Below, in pieces: positions 36,678 through 50,900 of a DNA stretch of 64,000 bases. Origin of the DNA: Gadus chalcogrammus (taxonomy: Eukaryota > Chordata > Actinopteri > Gadiformes > Gadidae); contig NC_079414.1 in the NCBI RefSeq assembly GCF_026213295.1, forward strand, positions 12,609,490 through 12,673,489, read 5' to 3'. Below the pieces are notes generated by a model that saw only the letters and a list, made by a program, of their open reading frames with translations, was not told where the DNA came from and did not search any database. Position numbers and translations under genes: made by a program. How positions within the stretch are numbered: position 1 is the first letter of the stretch; each line of letters begins with the position of its first letter.

Positions 36678-36924
36678 ATTGGGTTAAACGGTTACATTTT
36701 TGGGGCTGTAGGCCTACTGGATTTTATCTAAAGAAAATACTATTAAGTTTGATCACCCCTTCACTGAACATAGTCTTCTGTCCTCTGCTATGTGCCATTT
36801 ATGTTAGACTCTACTTTTTCTATTAATCCTAATATGTCCTCTTTCCTCCTCACCCCTCCTTCCATGGACCTCCCCTTTACTCAGGGAGGTCATCTCCTCC
36901 CTGGTTGTCGTGGATAACCGCCTT

Positions 36925-37175
36925 ATAATAATCCCATTATAATATAACCAATCAGAGACAGCCTAATTAAAATCAGTTACATATAACCATTCAGAGACAC
37001 CTAAATTATAATAGTTTCAAAATATAACTAATCAGAGTCAAAGAAGTTATAATAGTCGTTTTATAATCTCACCGATCAGAGGTAACCACATTATAATAGT
37101 TCCATGATATAACAAGAGGCAACAACGTTTATAATTATCTCATTATATTATGACCAATAATAATAAGAAACCAAT
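36925..37175. repeat. AT-rich tandem repeat downstream of vwa7
   Basis: About five diverged units near 50 bp, each with TATAACCAATCAGAGACA-like and TTATAATAGTT-like halves. Confidence 0.7.
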
Positions 37176-37242
37176 AACCACCAGTTACTGTATAATTTAT
37201 GCAATGAAGTAGGCTACTTTGTACAGGTTTTACTGTTCGGAA

Positions 37243-37620
37243 TGTCATGTTTTGTCTTTATTATGGTTAGTGTTTTTTTCTCCCCCTGTCCATCAGATGT
37301 TAACGTTCCATCTCGCTTCGCAGTTCCTGTCACTCCCGTCTGCAATCACTTAATTTCCCTCACCTGAGCTTTTCCTGGCAATCTTTCCACCTACACCTCA
37401 TTCCTCCATTAGTCTCTCCCTTTCACCTGTTCTGTTGGTTCTTCGTTTTTGTCATGCCCCTTGTTCCTCTTGGTTTCTAAATTGTACGGTTTTATTTTGT
37501 CTTTTCATGAAATGGAGATCCCGTATCTTTATTAAAGGCTCTTTTTTGTTCAGTTTTCTGAGTTGTCTGCAATTGTATTCTATCCTTCCTTCTTGTACAT
37601 GCTGGCCCGCCATCACTTGA
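37243..37620 (+). mobile_element. Possible solo gypsy-type LTR
   Basis: Begins TGTCATGTTTTGTC and ends CCGCCATCACTTGA, with a pyrimidine-rich body (TTCCCTCACCTG, CTCCCTTTCACCTG), a TATTAAAGG-type poly(A) signal at about 37530 and GTCTGCAATTG near the end, a layout common to fish gypsy LTRs. No coding part adjoins it. Confidence 0.4.
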
Positions 37621-38560
37621 CCGGCTGGTGTGCATGGTTGGTTTAAAGCAGGAAAGTGCCCAGGCAACACCTGGCACATTGCTTGTACTGTGATGTACAT
37701 AAATTGACCGTGGTTCTCTTTATTTCATAATATGCAAAAGGAGTGGATGCTTTTATTAGTAGGCTATTCAGCTTCAGACTGTTGGCCGACACACTTTACA
37801 GTGGGTCTACATTATGGGGTAAAAACGGACCATGAGAATGTAATTTTAAGAGCAGAACAAACCGAAATATTTGACGGTATTTTTAAATTGGTTTTGTAAG
37901 GATAGCAATATACTGCCACCTTGTGGTTTTTGCCTAAATTCGCTATTTGAAGGCGGGCGTTACCTGTCTGGATGATTGACACCTAAATGTGTTGCCCCAT
38001 GATGGTCTGTATGAAAACAGCTGGCAATGTGTGGAATCTTGAACATACTTTGTCAAGAATCGAGCTGTTATTGCGTGAAGGCATCTTTATTTTTCCATAC
38101 CTTATCAAGAGACAAAACCGGCAAAACTATTACCCGTTATAAGATACAAGTGGTGTTGAAAACTTAAATCAATCGTGTGCAACTATGAATATGTTGCAAC
38201 GTGCACGTTTTTTTAGGAATCCCTAATAACGTCAAGACACCATTTGTAACTATTTTGAAAGGCTTCTTCGAAATCCTTACATTTGATATGGCAATTAAAT
38301 GTATTCTTAATTATTTTGTAGCAAGGGTTGTTCCAGTCCTGCCTCTTGCCAGTATGGTGTTTCGAGATTCAATACTGTCATATTTCTTCGTTCGCATTTC
38401 CAAGAACTGTTTTTTATTGTCCAATAGAAAAACGTATATTTCTAAATAAAAGCTCCTCCCATCAGACAACGTTACAATGCCTTTACGTTTAAAGGCAGCG
38501 GAGACGCGTGTTCTCATTGCACACTCTTATTTTGATAGCAAGGGGAGGCTCCTACAATGC
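37621..38560. other. Intergenic, between vwa7 and keap1
   Basis: No gene seen. The right end should contain the keap1 promoter. Confidence 0.4.
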
Positions 38561-38637
38561 TTAGTCATGGTGAGTTATAGCTTTCCCAGTTCTTGTGGCG
38601 TACAGCTAGGCGGACAGCGATGGTGGATCTAGATTAC
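38560..38637 (+). other. Candidate first (non-coding) exon of keap1
   Basis: Ends at a strong donor, GATTAC^GTGAGT at 38638. The 5' limit is a guess. It contains one ATG (MVDLDY) that could be an upstream start. Confidence 0.4.
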
Positions 38638-40033
38638 GTGAGTTTGTTTTTGTCCATATTCACATAGTAGCTGTCTTGGATAAATGTTCGTTGACGGGAC
38701 GGAAAATGTATTTACAACCAGAAACATATGTAGTACAGCCCCTTTCTCTATTACTGTAACGTTACGTATGTCGACTCTTGGCTGTTGTGGGAACGTTACT
38801 GAACGATATCAGTCCTTTTGCTGTCACTTATATTTCCGAGGAAGACTTGTGATTTGAATTCCCGTGATCTCTGTTTGTCGGGTCTATTGTGCCTTCTGTT
38901 ACACTTTTGTTAGGTCTCTTTACACGCATTTGGGCGTTTTATTATTTCTGGCCAACCTAAAAAACTCGAGGATTTAGATCCCAGGCTGACGCTGTCCTTT
39001 GTATGAATCATACACACATGGACAAACTGCACAGAAAGCATGAGTCGATGCATGCCATGTTCAGTTCCTTCCTCAATCGCGGCTCACATTTTCGTACATC
39101 GAGTCCCGTGAATCTCTTTTCTGATACTGTGCTTGGTAAGTTCGCGATGAGTCACCGAGGAAGGCTCTTTGCCAAATTGTTTTTAAACGTGTACAAGTGT
39201 CCGTTCTTGCATTCCCTTCTCGCTTGATTTTATTCTCGTTCCCAAGTGTGCCGTCATTGCTTACTTGTCCATGGGCAGTGTAGTAATGCACGTCAAAAGA
39301 CACACTGGCTCTATTGAATTGTTTGAATACATGAAGTTTTGCCATGGTGGAACTAACTCCACTATTGTGCAATTTGCACCGTGCACTGTTGGGCTTTGTT
39401 TTGACAGCTGTTTCCAGAGCGTATACGCAACACAGATAGGCATATACTGAATATGAATCGCAACAATATCAATCGAATAATATTTGGCGGGAATGAACTC
39501 CTTACGATGGACTACAGTCTAGTCAAATTTCATACAGTCGCTCGCAGACCGCGCTCAGGCCTGCATATCAGAAGCATGCTGCGTGAAACTATTTAACCGA
39601 GACGAAAAAAAAAGTCGCCCTAAATAGAAGTCTCGCTACTCTTATGCAGCAGCTGTATATGGGTTATTCAGTTGATGTATATCTGGGGTTCACTTGAGTC
39701 TAATATGTATACTGTCAATAGCAACGTGTCGATGTGTCATCTCGAAACTTCAGTTATAGGCCCATCTTTTATAGTTTAAAATAGCTGGAATCGTCTCATA
39801 TTCAGTACACTGACCTAGTTAGGCCACTACTGTACATTAGGCGAACGTTGCCCCCTGTTCTCGGCCTTTATCACCTCGTGCAGTAATGATTACAGACCGT
39901 GTACAACCCCTAGGTGCTGGGTTATGTAACTCAACATCTGCAGCACAATTGTTGCTGAGTAACTGTGACTGATTCCGTTTTAGAAACCCAGGACACAACA
40001 GACCAATCAAATGTTCTTATTGTTTTGGTTTAC

Positions 40034-40181
<148 letters not shown>

Positions 40182-40994
40182 TCTTATGCATTGACGGCCC
40201 CACTATTCCTGTGTTACATTTATGGATTAGCTGGCCAGGAATGTTGAATTGTTACCAGTCAGGAATCATGTCCTACACGCATGTCAACATGGCTATGGGC
40301 AACAAGACAATATCTTCAAATTTGAAGGCAAATTATTAAACCATGCTTCATAGAATAGAAAAAAATAAGTGAAACCAGATTTGCGCTGCTACTGTTTTGA
40401 CCTATCACAATCCAGATAAGCTCTGGTGTTGGTACCTTGGAACAGTTCACACTTCCAGCCAAGTGGGTTTGGACCAAATGTTCTCATCCATTCACAGACA
40501 CTGGAACACAGAATACATCGTCACCGTTATTCAGTACAGGAGCTCGGTTAGCGGATGGACACAGTCACATGGTCACCATGACCAGCAGGAAACTGGGTGT
40601 GGAGACGTGACCGTAGTGGAGCTCTCTTGTGTCTCACTTCTGGACATGCTTCTGAGGTTCTTCAATTTAATAAATTGGACCTCTTTAGTGCATAACTAGG
40701 GCCTGTGTAGCCGTTTTAGTTTTGAGTAAAAGTATTGCTGATTCACTTCTGTCTTCTACATAAAGCTGTATAAAACGGTGTGGAGTTTAGCATCTGATTT
40801 GGTTTCACCATCCGTAAATGTATTGAAAACTTCCCAAAATGTATAGACATTGAGTATGAAAGCTGGGCAATCTCAACAAGTATTCGAAAGATCACTATTG
40901 AGAAGCACAACATATCAAAACAACTTCAGTACTAATCGTTCTCTCTCGCTCTCTCTCTCTCGCTCTTGCTCACTCTCCCCTTGCTGTTTTTCAG

Positions 40995-41942
40995 TTGTTG
41001 ATCAGAGCTGACGGCTTCCCTGTAAACACGTTTCCTGAGTGTCACTGCTTCTAGGAAGGCTTTTCCAGAGAAATACAGCTGCCAAGTCTCAGCCCGGGGG
41101 CCACAACTTCTGTTCACGTCACTTCTGGCACGTTGCACAACCTGGTTCACCCACCCTGGCAATGCAGAGTTGACAACACTTCCACCGCTTGGACAAGTAC
41201 ATCTCACGCTGCCATTGGACCTCTAATGCTCTAGAACTAATGCAAATCTGATCATCTTTTTTTTTTTTATTACAACCTTTTTGGGAATTTTTTTCAAGTT
41301 GGTCAGCAAGGCATGAACTTTAGTGATAATGGAAAATTATGCGAAAGACGCGCGTTCAAGAGAACGTTTTCTTCCTTTGTTTGACCTGCGTGTTGTAGTG
41401 TCTGAAGCCGAGCTTGAGGTCAGAAACGAACCACAACAACTTTCGAACAAACTTCCAATCCGTGGAACGAGGAGCTGACTGGTGCTTGGATCTAGTCCTG
41501 TTGTACCTGGTGTTTCGTACCTGGTTTGACTTGAAACCTTTCATCTCGCTTTCCAAGTCGGATCACACAACGGGGACGGAGTAATCCTCGGACACAGCGG
41601 CCTTGCCCTTCCCTGCTTGTCCTCACTTTCTCTCTTTGTCAATGAAAGAGAAGGTGGTGATTGCTGCCATTTAGAAGTATTTTGTTGTAATTTCTGAGAG
41701 GGCATCATGGTTGTTCTGAAAGGCTGAGTGAAAACACCAACAACAACTGCCCTCTGATTTGAAGAAAACCTCCAAACAAGCCCTGCTGGAAAGGGTCCGG
41801 AGCCCTCCCTTTCCTTCTCCTTTCGTACTGTACAACATCCCGCGTGCGCAGGGAGGATGTCGGTTGATTCAGCGGGTGCCAACTAGAGAGGACGACGACG
41901 ACGACGAGGGAGAAGGAGGAGCAGGAGCAAGGAGGGGCGACG
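40995..41942 (+). other. Long keap1 5' leader exon with upstream ATGs
   Basis: The exon begins after TGTTTTTCAG. The 950-nt leader has at least six ATGs opening short ORFs, including one of 22 codons at about 41313, one ending near 41690, and ATGTCGGTTGAT shortly before the real start. The main start is ACGATGACG. Confidence 0.5.
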
Positions 41943-44900
41943 ATGACGGAGTCCATGACCGAGTGCAAGGCCCTGGTGACGCCATCCACCCGTAACGGCC
42001 ACCGGGTGTTCAGCTACACGCTGGGCAGCCACACGGCGGCCGCCTTCGCCATCATGAACGAGCTGCGGCAGGAGCGGCAGCTGTGTGACGTGACGCTGCG
42101 CGTGCGCTACAACGACCTGGACGCGGTGGACTTTGTGGCGCACAAGGTGGTGCTGGCATCCTCCTCGCCCGTGTTCAGGGCCATGTTCACCAACGGCCTG
42201 AAGGAGTGCGGCAAGGAGGTGGTGCCCATCGAGGGGATCCATCCCAGGGTGAGTCGCACAAACCTTCCCCCTAGCCTTACCCTCACCCCTCCCCTCCGCA
42301 TGACACATGATTTTTATTTTATTTTTTTCTCTGAAGCACTTTGAGATTCTTGAATATAAAGTGCATTATAAATACAATTTATTATTATTATTATTATTAT
42401 TATGATGGGTGACATATTTCCAAAATTGCTGCATGGCCGTAGGTCAAAATACATTGCTGCTAATGGTTTAAATATCACAGACAGTGTCTGATGTGTTTCA
42501 TGTTTATATTTTATAAAATGAGTCTCGTTTCCATAGCAGTGTGTTCACCACCTAAAACGTTTAGCGTTTTAGGTGGTGAACACAATGAAGCGCGAGGGCC
42601 TCAAAGCCCTACAAACGTTTGTATTTGAGACTGCACTAGGGCTGAAAGATTTCGGAAGATACCGGTAATCGAATTGGGACTATTTTGACCAATATTGCGA
42701 TGTAATATGCGATTTATTTTTAAATGTTTTAGGTTCCTTATGTTCTGTATTATACACAAAAAATGCAATAAATCATTCTTAAGTATGACCAACACAACAT
42801 TGGAAGCAGTCACCATATAAACTGCTCTTTCCTTTAGGCCAGGCCCATGTGTTGAGATTAATAGATTTTTATTTTTTCTTTATTTAACTATTGAGTTGTA
42901 AAATAAATATAAATCTTACTGACCTCCAGTCAGCAACAAATCACACAAAAGAAATTATAGATATATTTGGAAAATATATAGTTTTTTTCCTTTCAATCGC
43001 AGCCTTTGCGATTTGCATATCGCGTTCTATTCGTTCTATTCTATACATCGCAATTGAATTTGATTAATCATTCAGCCCTAGACTGCACCCAGTAGCCTTG
43101 GAAGTGGTGTTCATCAGCTGTCCTTAAGCAGGTTGTTTAAACATAACCTAATATGTATGCAGTGTAAAACAAAACGAGACTCATAATCATTTATGATTTA
43201 TATCGGAGCCAAGTACGTGTTCAGAGGATGGGCAGCAGTCACTGTGCATTTGTTAAATAAAGATAAAGACACGCAACTTTCTTCAATCCATTGGTTATAT
43301 GTTGATGTTCAGTTTCGGATTGCAAAGTTTCGATCCCATGATCGAAACTTTGGTCAAACCTCGCAAATGTGTTGTATATTAATCGCCTATGTATTTATTA
43401 GTTCCTCTTTGCCAGCCTGTGTGTTTGGCAGCCTTGTATGCCATGCTGACTTCCTGCTGCGCAGGCCACACAGAAAGTCCCCCAGTGAATCAAATAGATT
43501 CAGCGTTGTGATAATAACCAGGCAGTGTGTGATTACACCCCCGCAGGACACGGATATAGTTGACACACTGTCAACGCTACACAGGGATATGACGTGAAGA
43601 GTTTATGTCTTCAAATTATCACTGTGATTGAGTGTCTTTCAATGCTCACCTGCAAACCGTCCAATGGTCAAAACACTTTGGACTTTGATGTTTAAAGTAG
43701 AGGCTATTTTGACAGTCCGCACTATTTGTGCCAGTAGATACTATCCATTCTTCTATTCTTGTCGTAGTTCCCCTATTCAACCAGAGATTTACGATTTTTG
43801 AGTGCCGATATGATTCTGTAAAGATTGCGGGACGATGTACAATAAGTAGTGGGGTTTACGGTTGGGGTAGATGGTTCTATAGGTCTGTAACCATCCCAGG
43901 CTGCACTAATTTGAGTTAGACACTTGGGTCCTCGGTCGTTTACTGATCCGGGCCTGATAAGTGATTCATCCCACGAACGCTCCACAGAATACCCTAACGC
44001 AAATCTTTTCCTCCCCAAGATTGACTTGGTTCACTCACCTGACCAAACGCACCCCAGCGTTGTTGTTAATTACCTTTTTACCACCTGATGAGTTTAAGCA
44101 TACTCTATTCTTGGACAGGGTATGCTACCAGGCCCCTCTTTCATACATTCCTGAGATACACTCTCCCACACACAATTAATCATACAAACACCAAGTTGTC
44201 CTCACGAGGAAGGTCCACAACAACTAGGCCGGGGAAAATCAAGGAGGCAAAAGGACATGTGCTGAACATGCATGTTTATTTCAATCCAATTTGAGAAACA
44301 ACAGTGCCCCTTGTTCCTTGTTTACCTCCCAATTTGACTGCTTACCGCAGTTACTACATTTATTTTAAAAATTAAGTTTGAACTAGAAATTAACGTTTAT
44401 GTTGTGAAAGGTTTCCGACTTAAATGTTGTACTAGAGCAATATCACTTGTATACTTATAACCCATTTGGCCGGCCAGTTTAAGCACTTAAAGCCCTTTTA
44501 GCTCTGATGTACTCTTTGCGTAGTTAGTACAGTACAGTTAGGCTTTGTAGGGCAGTATAGTGGGGGGTCATTACAGTCCTGTGACCATCATGTTTGTAAA
44601 AGCCCCTCCCTCCCTCTCGGACCTCTCACTCTACTCTACTTGTATGTTTTAATTTGTTAACCTCAATGTTGTGGGTTCATCCATGTGGTCACCTTTTTTT
44701 GTTGATTCTTATACTTCGTATTGGCCCTTTTATTTACAGACGATTTGAAATGTTACTTTATTTAGAATTGGTGTTTGGAAAGTTATAGAAGCAAAGCTCT
44801 GGTGACGCAGGCTGATTTTCCAGTCTGTACAAAGTTGTTGTTTTTTTCAGCCGTCTGCCACCGGCTTGGTTGATCAAACCTGATGAAAACAGGATCAGAA

Positions 44901-47900
44901 CCACCTGATCCCTACTGGGACTGGAGAGTCCCAGGAGAGATCTGACCCTGCCAGTGAACCAAACACAACGGCGGTGAAAAAGTCTGCCAGACCCAACCAT
45001 AGTCGCAGCATCCCCTTGAGTGAAATCTCTCATGCAGTTTGATGCAACGTTAAAGCAGAAATCCGGTGTTAATTGTATCTGGGATATGTTTAATATGATA
45101 ACGAGTTGGGATGTTTGTTTGGAGGCAAAAAGGCGCATGTAGTCGCATTCTTGAGTTGGCTGTTTTTAACCAAAACGCTATAAACCTGGAATGATGGGGG
45201 CATGTGTTACGAAATCGCTACTGATGGTATTGTGTGTATAAAATGTCCTTTTTAATAAAAAAAGAAACGGTACTTATAAAGTTATAAATGCCTCTTTTTA
45301 TATGTTAAGACCCTTATTGTACCATCAAAGAATTGTTGGGCTACTTCTAGACTTTTAAGTGGTTTTAAAATAGCGATTTAGTTTTTACCATAACGCATGC
45401 CCCCATCGTTCCAAGTTTATAGCGTTTTTGTAGAATCTGCTAAAAACAGCCAATTTAGAATGCGTCTACATGCGCTTTTTTGCTCAAACTAACATTCCAA
45501 CTCGTTATCATACTAAACATATCCCAGATCCATTTTAAACTGTATTTCTCCTTTAACGTACAGGTTGGGTAACGTTGCTCCATCAAGGACTGATGGTAGG
45601 CTTCAAGGCGTCAATTCAAATCAATATTGTCAAATTCCGGTCAAGGTTTCCATGTTATTGTAAGTAATCCAAGATCAGATCAGTTTAATCACGCTTGATC
45701 AAGTTTAATCACGCTACAGATCCGTCATTGCTTTTTAATTGAACACAAACGAAACAGACTGCATGCATATTGACTATGGGCAAATCGCATGATTCGTTTT
45801 ATTCATATTTCCACATTCCTCTCCTGTACCCCAGGTGATGGAAAGGCTGATCGAGTTTGCCTACACTGCCAGCATCTCTGTGGGGGAGAAGTGTGTGATC
45901 CACATCATGAACGGTGCGGTCATGTACCAGATCGACAGCGTGGTCAAGGCCTGCTGCGACTTCCTGGTGCAGCAGCTGGACCCCAGCAACGCCATCGGCA
46001 TCGCCAACTTTGCCGAGCAGATCAGCTGCACGGAGCTGCACCAGAAGGCCAGGGAGTACATCTATATGAATTTCAGCCAGGTAAGACCAAAAATCACCAC
46101 TCTTCGTTGATTCATCTCTGCCTTTATGCAAGCCTATGTTATACGTATGGGGCTCCTGCATTGTCCAGACTATTTAACATTTTTATGAACCCAACCGTTT
46201 GGGTCGGTTCACTGGTCCCAACCTGACATCCGATAAGTAAGATATCTAGAAACCCAACAGAAAGACAGTGTTGGAAACTCCTGTGGCAACATAATGCAGC
46301 GAGGGATGGATGGATTCAAACGTATTGAATTTTCAACAGTGGTCTGTTAATTTGAATAGATGCAGTACAGCATTTCAATTTTAGTCATGTTTATAACATT
46401 CGGCCCATTATTCTGTGGAAACGTAGAACCTGCTTTATTAACACTTCAACAAGCTGCAGTTGTGACTTGCCCGTTTTGAGTTTCACTTGCACATTCTTTT
46501 TTACACTCCTGACTTATCACAGGATGGTTTCACCCGTCACTCTAATTAAATGTTCATAACCTGGTCACACCAGTTGTGCGTGATCTGTCAGGTCTGTTCC
46601 CGTGGGGATCCTAACCCGTCCCAGAGTTGTGTTGTGTTGAGGCAGTTTAAAACCAGACCCCTTGCTTCTTCTGTCTTGCACATCATGTTTGCATCACCAC
46701 GATAGAAATCCTATCCTTTTTAAAAACGGCTTTTAGCTTGGCCTATATACAAACATACGTCCACAAACGAATGTACTCCACTCCCACTCATATCTCATGG
46801 ACCTGACCACTGTAATGTAAGCCTTCTGTTTGGACACTGGTGTTGCTAGCACAGTTGTCCTATGTGTAATTCATCTGGATGTTGAGTGTCTGATGGAGGT
46901 TTGCATGAGGGCATGGTCTGTTGTTTTGTGTTACACATTTGCATATATTGTTAACCTTGCCCTTGCAAGTCTTGTAATAAACTGCTTGTATTTCACGATA
47001 GATGATTTGATAGATGTCTAATTAAAGATCGATGTTTTTTTCTTGGTCTGCTTCTGTGGGTAACGTTTCAGTTCAGTGTTCACTGAAACATTTCCTTGTC
47101 CCGTTCGTGCGTCAATAGTGAATTATTTTTGGAATGAGTCGGCATGATTTGCTTTGTGTCCTGTGACAGGGTGTTTTAGGGTCTACACCAATATCTTTTT
47201 TTTAAATGTAACTCTGTTGGCCGTTTAAAGTATGTAAAACATTATTATTGATACTTTGCTAATCCTTGCTACTACAATTGATTGCTTGATTCGACTTTCT
47301 ACCTTGTGCTGCTTATTATACCTCAAAGAGCAACAAGCAAGAAAGTGCAGGCCTACAAAAATTACACTTACAATTTCATAGTGTTTATTGCAAATTTCAC
47401 AAGAAAGTGATGTGGGAATGCTATCTGGCTGAAGGATACCTATGTATTCTATGTTATCCAAAGCCTAAACCTTTGTTTCTTGCTCCGTGTCCAGGCAGGA
47501 TGACTTGCAAAATTCTTAACTGTTCAGGAAGTAGCTGTAGGGCATTTGGCTTTTGGTCCAGGACCATAATATAATGCAGATGCCATCTCCATTACAGAAG
47601 GGTATTGGTTAAACTGGTAGTTTGGTGGCATTACTGTGTCATATAATCTGCTCTAGAGAGGTTTAGATTCCACAGTAATGTCTTGGTTCGGGCTGGTTTC
47701 AGGAACTGAAACACCAGGCTGATGAAAGTGTGTGTTTGTGTGTGCCTTGTCCCTTTGTACACTCCGGAACTGAAATGTATGTATTTCATTGCTGAGCTTT
47801 ATAACGTGTCATGCTTAAGGAAGATTCAACAGTCCTTCAGAAAGGATTGGATTACTTATTCTACATTGTAGGACGTATGTTTTTGTTAAATTACCTGGAA

Positions 47901-50900
47901 TAGTCTGAATTGGGATTATGAACAGAATGAGGCCCAGAAATGTAGTATATCCCTCTTTAATGGCCTATACAGCTTGACTCTCTTTTTTGTTTATCATGTG
48001 TTTCATCAAATAAGTTCAACGATTGATTAAAATTGGTGAACTCAAGTTCGTCATTGGGATGAATTGGGTTCATCCCTTATCCCCGGATCGCGTTCCCTTC
48101 CTTGGCCATGTCTCAGTCCTGTCCTCCCCCATGCGTCTGCAGGTGGCCACCCAGGAGGAGTTCTTCAACCTGTCCCACTGCCAGCTGGTCACCCTCATCA
48201 GCCGGGACGAGCTCAACGTGCGCTGCGAGTCGGAGGTGTTCCACGCGTGCGTGGCGTGGGTGCGCTATGACCAGGAGAACCGCCGGCCCTACGTGCAGGC
48301 CCTGCTGCAGGCCGTGCGCTGCCACTCCCTCACCCCCAACTTCCTGCAGACCCAGCTGCAGTCCCTGGACTGGGACTGGGACCCGCAGTGCAAGGACTAC
48401 CTGGCCCAGATCTTCCAGGACCTCACCCTCCACAAGCCCACCAAGCTCAACTCCTGCCGGACCCCCAAGGTGCCACAGCTCATCTACACGGCGGGGGGCT
48501 ACTTCAGGCAGTCGCTCAGCTACCTGGAGGCGTACAACCCCTGCACGGGGGCGTGGCTGCGGCTGGCTGACCTGCAGGTGCCCCGCAGCGGGCTGGCGGC
48601 GTGCGTCATCAGCGGGCTGTTCTACGCCGTGGGCGGCCGGAACAACGCGCCCGACGGCAACATGGACTCCAACACGCTGGACTGCTACAACCCCATGAAC
48701 AACTGCTGGCTGCCCTGTGCGCCCATGAGCGTGCCCCGCAACCGCATCGGCGTGGGCGTGATCGACGGGCTGATCTACGCCGTGGGCGGGTCCCACGGCT
48801 GCATCCACCACAACAGCGTGGAGAGGTGAGCGGCGGTCCGCTTCTGTCACGCACGCAGTCACGGCGCTCGGCACGGGGTCAGGTCGGATCGTCCGTGGAG
48901 ACCGCTGACGCACTCATTTGCGCGCTCGGTCCAAACACAGTTGGCTCATTCCAGTCTAAGCTTGATTACATGCAGACTAGCAAAACCAGCCTAAGCTTGT
49001 TTATATACGGACTAGCACAACCAGCCGAAGCTTGATTACAGGCGGTCTAGCACAACCAGACTAAGCTTGAAGACATACGGACTAGCACAGCCAGCCTAAA
49101 GACCAAGGCTGGTTGTGAGAAAGACCAAGTCCACTAAAGACCAAGTCTCAAATAACTGGTAGAGGACAGCAGCGGTTGGACTGAACACGGATGATAAGTT
49201 TCAGGAAATTAATCCCAGAGCTTTGCGACTTTATTTGTTGAATGGCGTCCTTCCATGAGGAGGGAAGGACGCATGCCTTATGCCAACGTCATTGGAACTC
49301 TGAACTGGTAATTAATCTAGGGGTTTGAACACTGACCTTTGACCTTCTTGCCTCAGGTATGACCCTGAGAGGGACCAGTGGCAGCTGGTGGCACCGATGA
49401 TGTCGCGGCGCATCGGGGTGGGCGTCACGGTCATCAACAGGCTGCTGTACGCCGTTGGGGGCTTCGACGGCACCCACCGCCTCAGCTCCTCAGAGTGCTA
49501 CGACCCCGACCGGGACGAGTGGAGTCCCATGTCCTCGATGCACACGGTCCGCTCCGGAGCAGGTGGGTCCTCGATCCAGACAGCTGGAATGTCCAGACAG
49601 CTGGGCTGTCTGGATCTGGGTGGGTTGAGGATCAGGGCCAACTATTAACAGGGTGACCGTCCCCACCTTTTGTTTTTAATTAAATGGGAGATTTGATTGG
49701 TGATCGGAACAACATCGGTTAAGTAATGTGTGTTGGTGAACAAACGAAATCTGGTTAACTTAATCAATGAATCCGAGCCAGCCATGAGACCGTGATCTCT
49801 CCACTCCTTTCTCCTAATCGTTTCAAAGGCAACGCCTTCACAGAGTTGTAACTTAATGCCAACCCTTGTTCTCAATACATCCTGTTCCCACTTGCTCGCT
49901 ACGAAAAAGGCTGAATCCTTTGGCCCTCGCCTCCAATACGGGCCAGGGCGGAGGCTTGGAACTAGCTCAGAAACCTACCGGCTGTGTATTCACTGCTCAT
50001 CCCTGAAGTGTGAGCTAGAAATCACCCTCTCTCCTTCACCCCCTCCAAGGTGTGTGTGCGCTGGGCAACCGCATCTACGTGATGGGCGGCTACGACGGCA
50101 CCAACCAGCTGAACACGGTGGAGTGCTACGAGGTGGAGACGGACAGCTGGAGCCTCGCTGCGTCCATGAGGCACCGACGTAGCGCGCTCGGGGTCACCGC
50201 GCACCACGGACGCATCTACGTCCTGGGTGAGTGGACGAGGGACACACACACTCGCACATGTAGCATTTTTCGCACACTTAATGGATGAGTTCAGATAGAC
50301 AAGTTGCAATTTTACCGTCTCAAAAGTGTCTCACTCCGACATTAGAAGTACCCGAAGCTACGTTTGGCTCATTTACCATGCATAACACTTCAGCTTTTCA
50401 ACAAAGTATGCCAACTTTCTTGTGTCTGGCACAGTGCTGTCGGGCTCAACGTTCACCCAAAAATCCATATATATAAATAAATATAATTGCTGCTCGCTCG
50501 CATGCTCTCTCACGCCAACATCCTTATTGCTGTGTTTCTGCACCACCATTCACTGGAACTAAAGCGTGTACATTCACTATGTGCTATCACTATGTTACAC
50601 TATGTTTTATGTTGGGGTTTCTTGACTTTTGGGTCTGAGTCCTCGTGAAAGCATATTTTACAACCCAGTTGGTCTGCCAACTATTCAGGCTCTTGCTTGA
50701 TTTGACTGACTTCTTGTCAAACACAGATGGTTATACTGAAAGCAGCATTTAAATTTCATTTGGAAAAGCTGTACCTATTGGTCTCATTGAATCCCCCCGC
50801 ACCACCCACCAAGCAGGAATTAAAGATAATAATAATAATAATACATTTAATTTAGAGGCGCCTTTCAAGACACCCAAGGTCACCTTACAGAGCATATAGT

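Noticed and set aside
41759..41995. 78-codon frame overlapping the keap1 start, which would be an overlapping upstream ORF
   Set aside because: It begins with TTG, not ATG, so it is not a credible upstream ORF.
48113..48913. Long minus-strand open frame (266 codons) opposite keap1 exon 4, and a 198-codon plus frame at 48102-48698
   Set aside because: Shadows of the GC-rich keap1 exon at 48143-48825; low-complexity Arg/Val/Pro composition and no splice support.
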